Assembly (NCBI GenBank): GCA_029210125.1
Contig: JARGPR010000016.1
Location: 1 to 49,099, forward strand
Length of the DNA: 49,099 nt
Source of the DNA: Pseudomonadales bacterium
GTDB lineage: Bacteria > Pseudomonadota > Gammaproteobacteria > Pseudomonadales > JAHRWD01
Direction of reading: 5' to 3'
Below, piece after piece: positions 17,485 through 25,316 of the stretch. The translations under genes were made by a program, and so were the position numbers. The notes under the pieces were generated by a model. The model ran no database searches. It worked only from the letters and a program-made list of their open reading frames with translations, and was not told the origin of the DNA. How positions within the stretch are numbered: the stretch's first letter is position 1; every line of letters starts with the position of its first letter.

Positions 17485-18612
17485 ATGCCCAAAAAGGAAA
17501 CAGCAGATTCTGTTCAGGCTCACACGGAAGCAAAACTTCAGTTTTATACCAAATACCTGGAGCGATATCTCCAAATCCTTTTGGTCGCACAGGGCATTAA
17601 CAAGATCAATATTTACGACCTGTACTGCGGTGCTGGGCAGTATTCTGATGGCAACACGGGTAGTGCTGTGAGGGCCGTGGATGCTGTTTGGGCGGCCCAG
17701 GTTAAAAACACGCTGAGAAAGGCCGTTAACTTGCATTTGAACGATCTGAATGTGGAAAAAGTTGCCAACCTGAGGGGGATATTGGCCAACAAAGAATCTG
17801 CCGAAAAGCGATTTTCTATTTCTTTTTCGACTTTTGAAGCTTTCGAGTTTTTAAGGAAGATTGCACCAGAGTTGCCTAAACAAGATAGTCAAACACGTAA
17901 TTTACTGTTTATCGATCCATACGGTTATAAGGACATTGACAAGCAAAGCCTTCATACGGTGTTGAGTTCGGGCAGGACAGAGGTCGTGCTGTTTTTGCCA
18001 ATAGAGCAAATGTATCGATTTAGAAATAAAACTACAGATGATGAAGTCGACAATTCCTATGTGCCATTGAAACACTTTGTCGAGCAATTTGAGTTAGATG
18101 TCGCGTCAATTTGTAGCGAGAAAGATTTCATTTCTGCCCTGGAGGCGGCACTTAGTTTTGGTGGTAAATACTACACAGCTTCATACAGTATTAGGAACCA
18201 CACCGGACACCACTATGGAATGTTTTTTATCACATCAAACCTATTGGGTTTGGAAAAGATAATTGAAGTTAAATGGGAACTGGATTCTCAGCGGGGTCAA
18301 GGCTTTACCGGTAATGATCAACTCGACTTTTTCCTTGAGACGGATCGGTTGTCGGATTTAAGGGGCGTAATTGTTGACCTTGTCGGGAGTGAGGAAATTG
18401 ATAATAGATCCATGTATGAATTTGTACTTAAAAAGGGCTTTCGCCCGAAGCATGCAAATGAAGTATTGCGGCGACTATTTGACGATGGCTTAATTCATAC
18501 TGTTGATGCGATCAGTCAGCAGCGCGCAAGAAAAGGAAGCTTCAAACTGAACTACAGAGAATTTAAAACAGATAGGGCCTCAATAATTTATCGGGGAGGC
18601 TCTGGAGAGTAA
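17485..18612 (+). CDS. tcmP: Three-Cys-motif partner protein TcmP, copy 1
   Basis: This is a 375-residue TcmP-family protein (TIGR04474), named because it is encoded beside a three-Cys-motif DUF5131 protein, as here. The N-terminal half looks like a methyltransferase-type Rossmann fold: YDLYCGAGQYSDG (about 44-56) resembles the SAM-binding loop and FIDPYGY (about 142-148) a motif IV. The C-terminal part (about 290-360) looks like a winged-helix segment (EFVLKKGFRPKHANEVLRRL). The activity is not established; methyl transfer or a nucleotide-modifying reaction is inferred. GGAGG at 17474-17478 is 6 bases from the ATG. The stop lies 2 bases from the DUF5131 start, so the two are coupled. Confidence 0.8.
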   Translation: MPKKETADSVQAHTEAKLQFYTKYLERYLQILLVAQGINKINIYDLYCGAGQYSDGNTGSAVRAVDAVWAAQVKNTLRKAVNLHLNDLNVEKVANLRGILANKESAEKRFSISFSTFEAFEFLRKIAPELPKQDSQTRNLLFIDPYGYKDIDKQSLHTVLSSGRTEVVLFLPIEQMYRFRNKTTDDEVDNSYVPLKHFVEQFELDVASICSEKDFISALEAALSFGGKYYTASYSIRNHTGHHYGMFFITSNLLGLEKIIEVKWELDSQRGQGFTGNDQLDFFLETDRLSDLRGVIVDLVGSEEIDNRSMYEFVLKKGFRPKHANEVLRRLFDDGLIHTVDAISQQRARKGSFKLNYREFKTDRASIIYRGGSGE

Positions 18613-18614
18613 CT

Positions 18615-19355
18615 ATGAGCAAAATTGAGTGGACAGAACAAACCTGGAATCCTGTTACCGGCTGCACCAAAGTATCGCCAGGCTGTAAGTATTGCTACGC
18701 TGAAACAATGTCCAAACGCTTGCAAGCTATGGGTTCCCCTGGTTACGAAAATGGTTTTCAGCTAAGTATTCTTCCTGAGCGTCTCAAGCAACCCTATCTT
18801 CGTCGAAAGCCAACCATGTATTTTGTTAATTCGATGAGCGATCTTTTTCAGGATGGTGTACCTGAAGAATTTATTGAAAAGGTTATGCAAGTGATCGAGG
18901 AAACTCCGCATCACACTTATCAAATTTTAACCAAGCGCAGTAAGAATATGCGCGATTTTTTCTTAAATAGGAAGGTGCCTGATAACGCTTGGCTTGGTGT
19001 ATCAGTAGAAGATAAGAAGTATGGTAAACCTCGCATCTGTGACTTGATAGAGATTAAAGCTAAGACCCGTTTTCTTTCCGTCGAACCACTATTGGAAGAC
19101 CTAGGGCGTATTCGTTTGAAAGGCATTCACTGGGTGATAGTTGGTGGAGAGTCCGGAGTTGGCGCGCGCCCTATGAAAGAAGAATGGGCGCTAAAAGTAA
19201 AGAGTCAATGCCTGAATGCAGGCGTGGATTTCTTCTTTAAGCAATGGGGTGCTTGGGGATCAGATGGTGTTCACCGAAACAAGAAGGCTAATGGTCGAAA
19301 ACTACAAGGGCAAACATGGAACGAAATGCCCAAAGCGCTCATCGCTGTCGGGTAA
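18615..19355 (+). CDS. DUF5131 (phage Gp37/Gp68-like) three-Cys-motif protein
   Basis: This is a 246-residue DUF5131 protein (PF07505). The start reads IEWTEQTWNPVTGC, followed by KVSPGCKYCYAE, so Cys 17, 24 and 27 form a C-x6-C-x2-C cluster. This resembles, but is not identical to, the C-x3-C-x2-C of radical SAM enzymes. Other conserved family parts are YFVNSMSDLF (about 74-83), WLGVSVED (about 125-132), RFLSVEPLLEDLG (about 152-164) and GGESGVGARP (about 177-186). The barrel-like pattern and clustered cysteines suggest an iron-sulfur radical SAM-type enzyme; the substrate is unknown. It is flanked on both sides by TcmP genes, its expected partners. Confidence 0.85.
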   Translation: MSKIEWTEQTWNPVTGCTKVSPGCKYCYAETMSKRLQAMGSPGYENGFQLSILPERLKQPYLRRKPTMYFVNSMSDLFQDGVPEEFIEKVMQVIEETPHHTYQILTKRSKNMRDFFLNRKVPDNAWLGVSVEDKKYGKPRICDLIEIKAKTRFLSVEPLLEDLGRIRLKGIHWVIVGGESGVGARPMKEEWALKVKSQCLNAGVDFFFKQWGAWGSDGVHRNKKANGRKLQGQTWNEMPKALIAVG

Positions 19356-19373
19356 GGCTCAAGGAGAATTCTT

Positions 19374-20624
19374 TTGACTGCCAAAAGCTATGATTGGGAA
19401 GGCGGCGCGATATTAGAGCCTCACACAAAGAAAAAACACAAAGTATTAAAAGAGTATTTTCGGCAATACCTTATTACGAGATGCCAGCTTCCTCAGCAAA
19501 ATCGATTCCGGTTAGTTGTCGTTGATGGCTTCGCTGGCGGCGGTTTATACGAATGTGGTAGCTATGGATCGCCGCTCATCTTTGTTGATGTCCTCCTTGC
19601 AACAGCAACTGAAATTAATACTACTAGGGCAGTCAACGGTCTCGGCCCTATCAATATTGAATGCTTGCTGCTTCTCAATGACTATGATAGATCTGTCGTT
19701 GAACTACTTAAAAAAAATATAGCTCCCTTGCTGGTGGGGACGAAGGAAGAGTCTTCTCATACAATTGTCGAGGTCGAGTTCTACAACGGAAAATTCGAGT
19801 ATCTTTACTGGGGTGAAATTAAATCTAGAATTCTGCGCGCAAATTGTAGGAATGTTTTTTTTAATCTAGATCAGTGCGGTTACTCAAACGTCACATCACC
19901 TATTATTCGCGACATTATATTTTCTTGGAAGTCCGCAGAGATTATTTTGACATTCATGATTGCCAGCATGCTGGCTTATCTATCTCCGAAGTCTGGATCT
20001 TCTGGGGTTCCTTTAGAGCCTGAGATTAAAGCTAAGATTGATGCACTGTTACATAATAATCAGATAAATAAAAAAGAATGGTTGGCAGAGTCTGAAAAAG
20101 TTGTTTTTGAGTTTTTAAAGGGCTGCGCTCCATTTGTTAGTCCCTTTTCGATTAATAATCACAATGGATGGCAGTATTGGCTGATGCATTTCGCCAGCTC
20201 TTATCGTGCTCGGCAGGTCTATAACAATGTTCTTCATCTGGATTGCGATACGCAGGCTCATTTTGGACGTTCTGGCCTCCACATGTTGTCCTATGATCCT
20301 CAGTATGATGGTCAACTTTATTTATTTGATGATGATTCTCGAAAGGCGGCAAAAGAAGAATTGTATGATGATATTCCCAGGCTTGTTGGGCAATCGGGAG
20401 ACGTTTTGTTAATGGGTGATTTTTATGAAGCCGCTTACAGTGAAACGCCAGCCCATAGTGAAGATATTCATGAAATGATCATGGAAAACCCTGATTTGGA
20501 AGTGATTACTTCAGCGGGCGGAGAGAGACAGAAAGCTCATACAATAAAGGTTGACGACACGTTGAGATTGAAATCACAACGGAGTATGTTTTTTTTGTTT
20601 TCTGGAAAGGATGGTGACCACTAA
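19374..20624 (+). CDS. tcmP: Three-Cys-motif partner protein TcmP, copy 2 (divergent)
   Basis: This 416-residue TcmP-like protein is clearly different from copy 1 at 17485. The N-terminal loop is VDGFAGGGLYECG (about 50-62), like a SAM-binding motif. Where copy 1 has FIDPYGY, this one has FNLDQCGY (about 163-170), so the DP of the motif IV-like site is DQ; it may be catalytically altered or belong to another subfamily. The rest (about 230-400) has no motif I recognise. Translation starts at TTG 19374, with AGGAG 7 bases upstream. It begins 18 bases after DUF5131 and ends the defence block. Confidence 0.72.
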   Translation: MTAKSYDWEGGAILEPHTKKKHKVLKEYFRQYLITRCQLPQQNRFRLVVVDGFAGGGLYECGSYGSPLIFVDVLLATATEINTTRAVNGLGPINIECLLLLNDYDRSVVELLKKNIAPLLVGTKEESSHTIVEVEFYNGKFEYLYWGEIKSRILRANCRNVFFNLDQCGYSNVTSPIIRDIIFSWKSAEIILTFMIASMLAYLSPKSGSSGVPLEPEIKAKIDALLHNNQINKKEWLAESEKVVFEFLKGCAPFVSPFSINNHNGWQYWLMHFASSYRARQVYNNVLHLDCDTQAHFGRSGLHMLSYDPQYDGQLYLFDDDSRKAAKEELYDDIPRLVGQSGDVLLMGDFYEAAYSETPAHSEDIHEMIMENPDLEVITSAGGERQKAHTIKVDDTLRLKSQRSMFFLFSGKDGDH

Positions 20625-20715
20625 TGTGCTCTGTAGTCAGGAGGATGCAAGCCATCTTAGGAGTTACTCATACTTAGCCTGTAAATCATTTATTTATTTT
20701 AATTTCTTCGACGCC

Positions 20716-20725
20716 TGAAAGCTTT
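20716..20725 (+). promoter_or_regulatory. Transfer-operon motif TGAAAGCTTT, copy 2
   Basis: This is an exact copy of the 10-mer found ahead of transfer operons 1 (2001) and 3 (39086), here 66 bases before the RAQPRD start codon and preceded by CTTC six bases upstream. It is the only obvious conserved element in the 156-base gap after TcmP copy 2. A shared regulator is inferred. Confidence 0.6.
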
Positions 20726-20749
20726 CCCATACCTCTAACCTAAATTTTC

Positions 20750-20784
20750 CATGATCATTACTTTAACAAAGGACAATGATCATG
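20750..20784 (+). repeat. Inverted repeat enclosing the RAQPRD start
   Basis: CATGATCATT (20750-20759) and AATGATCATG (20775-20784) form a perfect 10-base inverted repeat with a 15-base loop. The right arm contains both candidate ATG codons (20776, 20782) and the loop holds the AAAGGA ribosome binding site. In mRNA it could restrict initiation of transfer operon 2; in DNA it could be a dyad binding site. Confidence 0.5.
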
Positions 20785-21072
20785 CGAACCCCAGTAATTT
20801 TCACCTTAATCCTTGCATTACTGTCAGCGCCCACATACGCCATCACGGATCAAGAGCGTTCCGTTCTCCAGCGCCTGAAAACTGAGCTGGAAACCATTAC
20901 CAATATCATTGATGAAGCCCAACAAGCCGCCAGTCCGCGCGATCGCAGACAGGTCGATTACCAACGTCTGAGCGACGATCTGCAAAAAATTCAACAAGGT
21001 CTTCTGGATGCCATCAATGCTGAACGGCGTGAACCCCGATCATTACCACCCGTAGTCGGAGATTATCGCTGA
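20782..21072 (+). CDS. RAQPRD-family ICE protein
   Basis: This is a 96-residue exported protein of the RAQPRD family (TIGR01690), the usual first gene of the second transfer operon in PFGI-1-type elements. The signal peptide (about 1-20, ending PTYA) is followed by a helical protein. The region RDRRQVDYQRLSDDLQKIQ (about 54-72) corresponds to the family's conserved RAQPRD-x-Y stretch. It is probably periplasmic; its role in mating is not known. I chose ATG 20782, 8 bases after AAAGGA, over 20776, which is 2-3 bases from it. The stop codon shares one base with the next ATG (TGATG). Confidence 0.78.
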   Translation: MRTPVIFTLILALLSAPTYAITDQERSVLQRLKTELETITNIIDEAQQAASPRDRRQVDYQRLSDDLQKIQQGLLDAINAERREPRSLPPVVGDYR

Positions 21073-21311
21073 TGGCAGTCTCTGCATCTCAAGAGGCTGC
21101 TTTTACAGGGGCTACGTTGGGTGTCCCGATGGGGAGTTTTAGCCTAACGATTCTTCTAGTTTTTTATTCCGTGCTTTATATCTGGGTAGCCTGGGTCATT
21201 GTCACTCAGTGGAAAGCCTGGTCACACCGCAAGATTAATTTTTATGATTTTCTGACTCGAACAGTCCGTTCTATTTTTCTAACCCTCGTTCTTGGCTTCC
21301 TACTGCGATAG
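21072..21311 (+). CDS. ICE membrane protein TIGR03758 (DUF3262)
   Basis: This is a 79-residue inner-membrane protein of the TIGR03758/DUF3262 (PFL_4701) family. It has two membrane segments (about 22-44 and 62-78) with the conserved short loop WKAWSHRKINFYDFLTR between them. Small size and position after RAQPRD match the family. It may contribute to the membrane part of the mating pilus; this is inferred. The ATG overlaps the preceding TGA. Confidence 0.8.
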   Translation: MAVSASQEAAFTGATLGVPMGSFSLTILLVFYSVLYIWVAWVIVTQWKAWSHRKINFYDFLTRTVRSIFLTLVLGFLLR

Positions 21312-21352
21312 CGCTAACGAAAAATATACTACGCAAAACTAAGAGGAAGACT

Positions 21353-21727
21353 ATGAATACCACAATGCATGAACCTACCGTTAATAAGGGGCGGTACTTT
21401 ATCCTGTTTTCGATGTGTTGGCTCTGGCTGGTGTCAACGTCGGTACAGGCACAATTGCCGACACCTGTTAACCCAACGAGCGGTGCTCCTAACGGAAACT
21501 ATTTGGCGTTCATGGAAGGATGGACAGGAGACGCCGTTGACTATATCGCACTGGCAATCTCTGGTGCGGGCTTTTTGTGGGTTGGCTGGATTTTACTTTC
21601 CAAGTTCAATGAAGCCCGCAGCTCTAATGATCCCGATTGGGGTTCTGTAGGGCTGACGGCGGTAATTGCTGGGGCTTTACTGGCTATTGTGTCCTTCTTC
21701 TTGAACGAAGCCGTCGGAATAATCTGA
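21353..21727 (+). CDS. ICE membrane protein TIGR03745, pilin-like
   Basis: This is a 124-residue member of the TIGR03745 (PFL_4702) family. A signal peptide (about 1-34, ending VQAQ) is followed by the mature N-terminus and two hydrophobic segments (about 60-82 and 98-120) separated by SKFNEARSSNDPDWGSVG. Two segments after a cleavable signal are the layout of VirB2/TrbC-type pilins, so it may be the mating pilus subunit; this is inferred from layout. AAGAGGAAGA precedes the ATG. The stop overlaps the next gene's ATG. Confidence 0.78.
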   Translation: MNTTMHEPTVNKGRYFILFSMCWLWLVSTSVQAQLPTPVNPTSGAPNGNYLAFMEGWTGDAVDYIALAISGAGFLWVGWILLSKFNEARSSNDPDWGSVGLTAVIAGALLAIVSFFLNEAVGII

Positions 21728-22098
21728 TGATAGATTCGCTGCAAGAAACTAATGAGCTGTTGCCAGTGCGCCTGAACGCTGAACCCTCGATCTTCAAGGG
21801 TTGTTCTCTTTCAGAATTGATGCTGCTGGTCACAGTGGGCGGTATTGTGCTGGTGCCTTGCAGCGTCATTGTATGCGGTTTATTTGGTTATCTGATGATG
21901 GGTGCCGGTATCGGTTTGCTGCTGGTTATTGCCTGGGTTGTTATTGGCGCAACGGTATTGCAAAAACTCAAGCGCGGCAGGCCGTTGGGTTTTTATCAGT
22001 TGCGATTACGGCTATGGCTTGAAGATCTCCATCTGTTGCGTTCGTCGTTTATACGACAAAGCCAGATTTGGGATGTTGGTCGGAGAGTAGAGCGATGA
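21727..22098 (+). CDS. ICE protein TIGR03750 (DUF3487), TraL/VirB3-like position
   Basis: This is a 123-residue inner-membrane protein of the TIGR03750/DUF3487 family. The N-terminal LLPVRLNAEPSIFKGCSLSEL is the family signature, followed by two membrane segments (about 37-57 and 62-84) and a basic cytoplasmic tail. Its position after the pilin-like gene and its layout recall VirB3/TraL. ATG at 21727 overlaps the previous TGA; the longer reading from 21637 would run over the upstream gene. Its stop overlaps the next start by 4 bases. Confidence 0.8.
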   Translation: MIDSLQETNELLPVRLNAEPSIFKGCSLSELMLLVTVGGIVLVPCSVIVCGLFGYLMMGAGIGLLLVIAWVVIGATVLQKLKRGRPLGFYQLRLRLWLEDLHLLRSSFIRQSQIWDVGRRVER

Positions 22099-22781
22099 AA
22101 ATTCCCCAACCGTTTAGAAACAATCAAGCGCGGCAGCGTCTATTAGCCACCTGTGATCATATTCGTACGTTACGTATTGCAGTGGTGTGCCTTATCATTA
22201 CGGTGGTTGCTCTGTGGTGGCGTAATGGCGCTTTACAGGAGACGCGGCGACTTTATATTCCGCCTGACCTAACTCAAGGCATGGTCACCCATTTTGATGA
22301 TGTGCCTGCACCGCTGGTTTATACCTTTGCGTATTATATTTTCCAGCAGTTAAACCGCTGGCCAAGTGACGGCGAAAAAGATTACCCCAAGCAAATTTAT
22401 GCGCTGCAAGGTTTTTTAACTCCCGGATGTCGGTCAGCATTGGAAGCGGATATGAATACCAAACAGGGGCTGGGCGAGCTGCGGCAACGGGTTCGCTCAC
22501 TGCAAGAAGTGTTAGGGCAATCATACACCCGCCAACGCGTTGAGATTGAAACCGGTAGTGCTTGGTTAACTTGGCTGGATGTCAATGTTATAGAGTCGAT
22601 TGGAGGCCATCCTGTTAAAGATGTGTTTCTGCGTTACCCCTTACGCGTTGTTCGCTTTGATGTAGACAAAGAGATCAACCCCTGGGGTTTAGCATTGGCT
22701 TGCAATGAAGCGATGCGCCCGGTGCTTCTACAAAAGGATGAAATTGGAAAGCCTTTTCAGCGACCAGGAGGTGAATTATGA
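22095..22781 (+). CDS. ICE protein TIGR03746 (DUF2895), VirB8/TraE-like
   Basis: This is a 228-residue protein of the TIGR03746 (PFL_4703, DUF2895) family. One N-terminal membrane segment (about 25-43) precedes a periplasmic domain. The family stretch VYTFAYYIFQQLNRWPSDGE lies at about 74-93. Layout and position match the VirB8/TraE inner-membrane scaffold of type IV secretion; the analogy is inferred. ATG at 22095 overlaps the previous stop (ATGA); a start at 22068 would be inside that gene. Its stop overlaps the next ATG. Confidence 0.82.
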   Translation: MKIPQPFRNNQARQRLLATCDHIRTLRIAVVCLIITVVALWWRNGALQETRRLYIPPDLTQGMVTHFDDVPAPLVYTFAYYIFQQLNRWPSDGEKDYPKQIYALQGFLTPGCRSALEADMNTKQGLGELRQRVRSLQEVLGQSYTRQRVEIETGSAWLTWLDVNVIESIGGHPVKDVFLRYPLRVVRFDVDKEINPWGLALACNEAMRPVLLQKDEIGKPFQRPGGEL

Positions 22782-23647
22782 AAGGCCGTGTTCGATGGAT
22801 GTTTGGCCGATGCTTGTTATGTGTTGCATTGTCCATGGTTACCGTAGCGGCGATTGCGGATACGCCAGAGCGTATTTTGTGGGACAAGCGTCCCATCAAT
22901 GTTCAGCTGAAAATTGGCCATGAACGACTTATTCATTTTCCCGATGAGATGCGGTATTGGCTACCCGATAGTATTAAACACAAAGTGTCGGTGCTTGCGG
23001 CTAATGGTGTTTTATATCTCAGGGCGTTGGAGCCGTTTCCGCGTACCCGTATCCGTGTTCAGGGGTTGAGTGATCAACAGGTTTTCTTGTTGGACGTTAT
23101 GGCGGGTGAGGTCGCAACGGTCGGTGATGAACTAATAGTGATAACACAGGAAAGCGTTAGGAACCTTAGTAAGGAAGGTGCCTCGCACAAGACAGCTGAG
23201 GATTGGCGCATTCGACTGACCCGTTATGCTGCGCAGCAACTGTATGCGCCGGAGCGTTTAGCGGGTGGCGATAGTGCTATTAAACGTATTCCGCTTGAAT
23301 TGTCGACGCCCGTGCCATTAATTCGCGGCGGCCTGGTTGAAACCGTACCGATAGCGTCATGGCAGGGTAATGGGTTGACGGTGACCGCCGTTAAAGTTCG
23401 TAACCTTTCTATGCAGTCTCTGCAGTTGCGGTTTGATAAGTTCAATGCGCTACCGGTGTTAAATCTGAATGATCGCCTTAGGGGGGATTGGTTGACAGCG
23501 ACACTACAGCATAGCTATTTGGGATTGGCAGGCAGTGACAACGATACAACAACGCTGTACCTGGTCTCTCATCAATCCTTTCTTGAAAGCTCGAAACTGA
23601 CTCCTTTAAATGCGAAGCAACATAGTGGGGAGCAGCACGATGGCTGA
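22778..23647 (+). CDS. ICE protein TIGR03749 (DUF3438), TraK-like
   Basis: This is a 289-residue exported protein of the TIGR03749 (PFL_4704, DUF3438) family. The signal peptide (about 1-27) ends before DTPERILWDKRPINVQL. The beta-rich N-terminal domain and the later LELSTPVPLIRGG and WQGNGLTVTAVKVRN segments are typical. By position between VirB8-like and VirB10-like genes it should be the TraK/VirB9-like outer-membrane complex component; this is inferred. The ATG overlaps the upstream stop, and its end overlaps the next gene by 8 bases. Confidence 0.82.
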   Translation: MKGRVRWMFGRCLLCVALSMVTVAAIADTPERILWDKRPINVQLKIGHERLIHFPDEMRYWLPDSIKHKVSVLAANGVLYLRALEPFPRTRIRVQGLSDQQVFLLDVMAGEVATVGDELIVITQESVRNLSKEGASHKTAEDWRIRLTRYAAQQLYAPERLAGGDSAIKRIPLELSTPVPLIRGGLVETVPIASWQGNGLTVTAVKVRNLSMQSLQLRFDKFNALPVLNLNDRLRGDWLTATLQHSYLGLAGSDNDTTTLYLVSHQSFLESSKLTPLNAKQHSGEQHDG

Positions 23648-24998
23648 AAAGCGCATGAACCCCTTACTTATTGGTGGCGTATCACTGGCTATTGGCTGTT
23701 TGTCATTGGTTATGTGTTCAGAACGACAAGAAAGTTATCAACCTATCGAGCAGATGCCGGGTTACGACCCAGCATCAAAACCGCAGGACGGTGACACGCA
23801 AACTGACACTATCAAAGCCTTGCAAGCCTATGCCCGTGAGGCGGTGAAAAAGGCGGATACACTCAATACATCGACCAAAGAAAATATGGGTAAGGTGTTA
23901 GAGAATCAGCAAAAAGTTTCAAGGTTGGAAGTGGCGAACCAGCAGGCGCAGGCAGAATTGGATGAAACCAAGGTGACAATCGGTTCCCTGCAACAACATC
24001 TCGGTGAGTTAACACGTGAACTGGCTGACCTACGAAAGGAAAAGTCTCCGTCTAATATTGGGCAGCTCAATCAGGAGGGATTGCCTGTTGGCTTTGGTTT
24101 CGATGGCCCGAATTTAGTGCCGGTTAACTCGGATCAAGGCGTTTGGCATAACCCGATTGATTATGACGAACCGGAAACTGCCGATGGACAAAATGGCCGT
24201 TTTACAGGCTTATTACCTCGTTCGTCCAAAACGAATCAAGCGCATAAGGCGTCTCAAAATACACAGAGCAAAAATCCGGTTGTGGTAGAACCCGTGTATA
24301 CGCTACCCAAAGATGCGACGTTGACCGATGGGCTGGCACTGACGGCGTTGATTGGCCGTATTCCTGTGGAGGGCCAGACGCCCGATCCTTACCCGGTAAA
24401 AATCTATATCGGTAAAGAAAACCTCTTAGCTAATGGTCACGATATGCCGGAAGTCGAAGGCATGATTTTCAGTGGCTTGGGGTTTGGTGACTGGAATCTT
24501 TCCTGTGTCAGTGCTCGCCTAACATCGGCCACCTTCATCTTTGAGGATGGTTCCATCGTCAACCACAGTAGCCAGGGCCAGCCCTTGGGTTATATTTCTG
24601 ATCCTAGCGGTGTGCCCTGTGTTGCCGGTCGCTTTGTTACCAACGCGCCGTCATTTATTTCTCAACGTATTGGGTTGGCAGGATTGGGTGCGGCTGGCTC
24701 TGCCTATGCTGAAGCGCAACAGCAGCGCCAAACATCGTCGCTAACTGGGTCAACCACGAGCACTGTCGTAGGCGATATTAATAAATTGGTAGCCGGTGAA
24801 GCGGTGCAGTCAGCCACCGATGAAGTTAGCCGCTGGCTGTTGGCACGACAAAAACAGAGTTTTGATGCGGTGGTGGTCAACCCAGGGGTAGAGGTGTCTG
24901 TCCATTTGGATCGCAGTTTGTCGCTGGATAAAAGTTCGATTGCAAGGAGGTTACGCTATGCGAAAAATGATGCTCATATTGATAGCGATTTGGATTAA
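23640..24998 (+). CDS. ICE protein TIGR03752, TraB/VirB10-like
   Basis: This is a 452-residue member of TIGR03752 (PFL_4705). One N-terminal membrane segment (about 8-25) is followed by a coiled coil (about 75-140, heptad-rich QQ and EL pairs), a proline-rich linker and a C-terminal beta domain (about 225-400) with LTALIGRIPVEG and GSIVNHSSQGQPLGYI. This is the layout of TraB/VirB10, which spans the periplasm and links inner-membrane ATPases to the outer-membrane core. ATG at 23640 overlaps the upstream gene by 8 bases. It has a 41-base overlap with the next lipoprotein gene, a common feature here. Confidence 0.83.
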   Translation: MAEKRMNPLLIGGVSLAIGCLSLVMCSERQESYQPIEQMPGYDPASKPQDGDTQTDTIKALQAYAREAVKKADTLNTSTKENMGKVLENQQKVSRLEVANQQAQAELDETKVTIGSLQQHLGELTRELADLRKEKSPSNIGQLNQEGLPVGFGFDGPNLVPVNSDQGVWHNPIDYDEPETADGQNGRFTGLLPRSSKTNQAHKASQNTQSKNPVVVEPVYTLPKDATLTDGLALTALIGRIPVEGQTPDPYPVKIYIGKENLLANGHDMPEVEGMIFSGLGFGDWNLSCVSARLTSATFIFEDGSIVNHSSQGQPLGYISDPSGVPCVAGRFVTNAPSFISQRIGLAGLGAAGSAYAEAQQQRQTSSLTGSTTSTVVGDINKLVAGEAVQSATDEVSRWLLARQKQSFDAVVVNPGVEVSVHLDRSLSLDKSSIARRLRYAKNDAHIDSDLD

Positions 24999-25314
24999 TG
25001 CCGGACTCTTGTCGGGTTGCGCTAGCTCTAAGGCGAAAGTATTTGGTACTGATATGCCTTCAATGAAGACGATTCATGATGAAAAATTTCATCAAGCTAA
25101 CAATGAAGTATTGGATAGGCCACATCGATCCGCCAGTGATGAGGTGATTGAAACGCATGAAGAATTTCAGTGGTTACCTAACCCGACGTTGCGGATGTAT
25201 GTATTCAAGCATCTAACAAACGCAGGTAATCCGGTGCCGGGTTACAGTACATTTTTCCGGCTTTATACGCGGGATTATATCGCGTCTCCCGGCGAACAGG
25301 GAGGGTGGGAATAG
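24958..25314 (+). CDS. ICE lipoprotein TIGR03751, TraV/VirB7-like
   Basis: This is a 118-residue lipoprotein of TIGR03751. The signal peptide ends in the lipobox LLSGC (Cys about 22), followed by FGTDMPSMKTIHDEKF and, near the end, FQWLPNPTLRMYVFKHL and VPGYSTFFRLY, which are family-typical. It is probably anchored in the outer membrane as the TraV/VirB7 partner of the core complex. ATG at 24958 has AAGGAGG 9 bases upstream; the longer frame from 24940 would put charged residues ahead of the signal. It starts inside the end of TIGR03752. Confidence 0.82.
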   Translation: MRKMMLILIAIWINAGLLSGCASSKAKVFGTDMPSMKTIHDEKFHQANNEVLDRPHRSASDEVIETHEEFQWLPNPTLRMYVFKHLTNAGNPVPGYSTFFRLYTRDYIASPGEQGGWE

Positions 25315-25316
25315 CT

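Noticed and set aside
17064-17492. Minus-strand frame of 142 codons covering the Res end and the gap
   Set aside because: It starts and ends inside neighbouring plus-strand features, has low-complexity Ser-rich sequence and no ribosome site; the decayed plus-strand frame explains the gap better.
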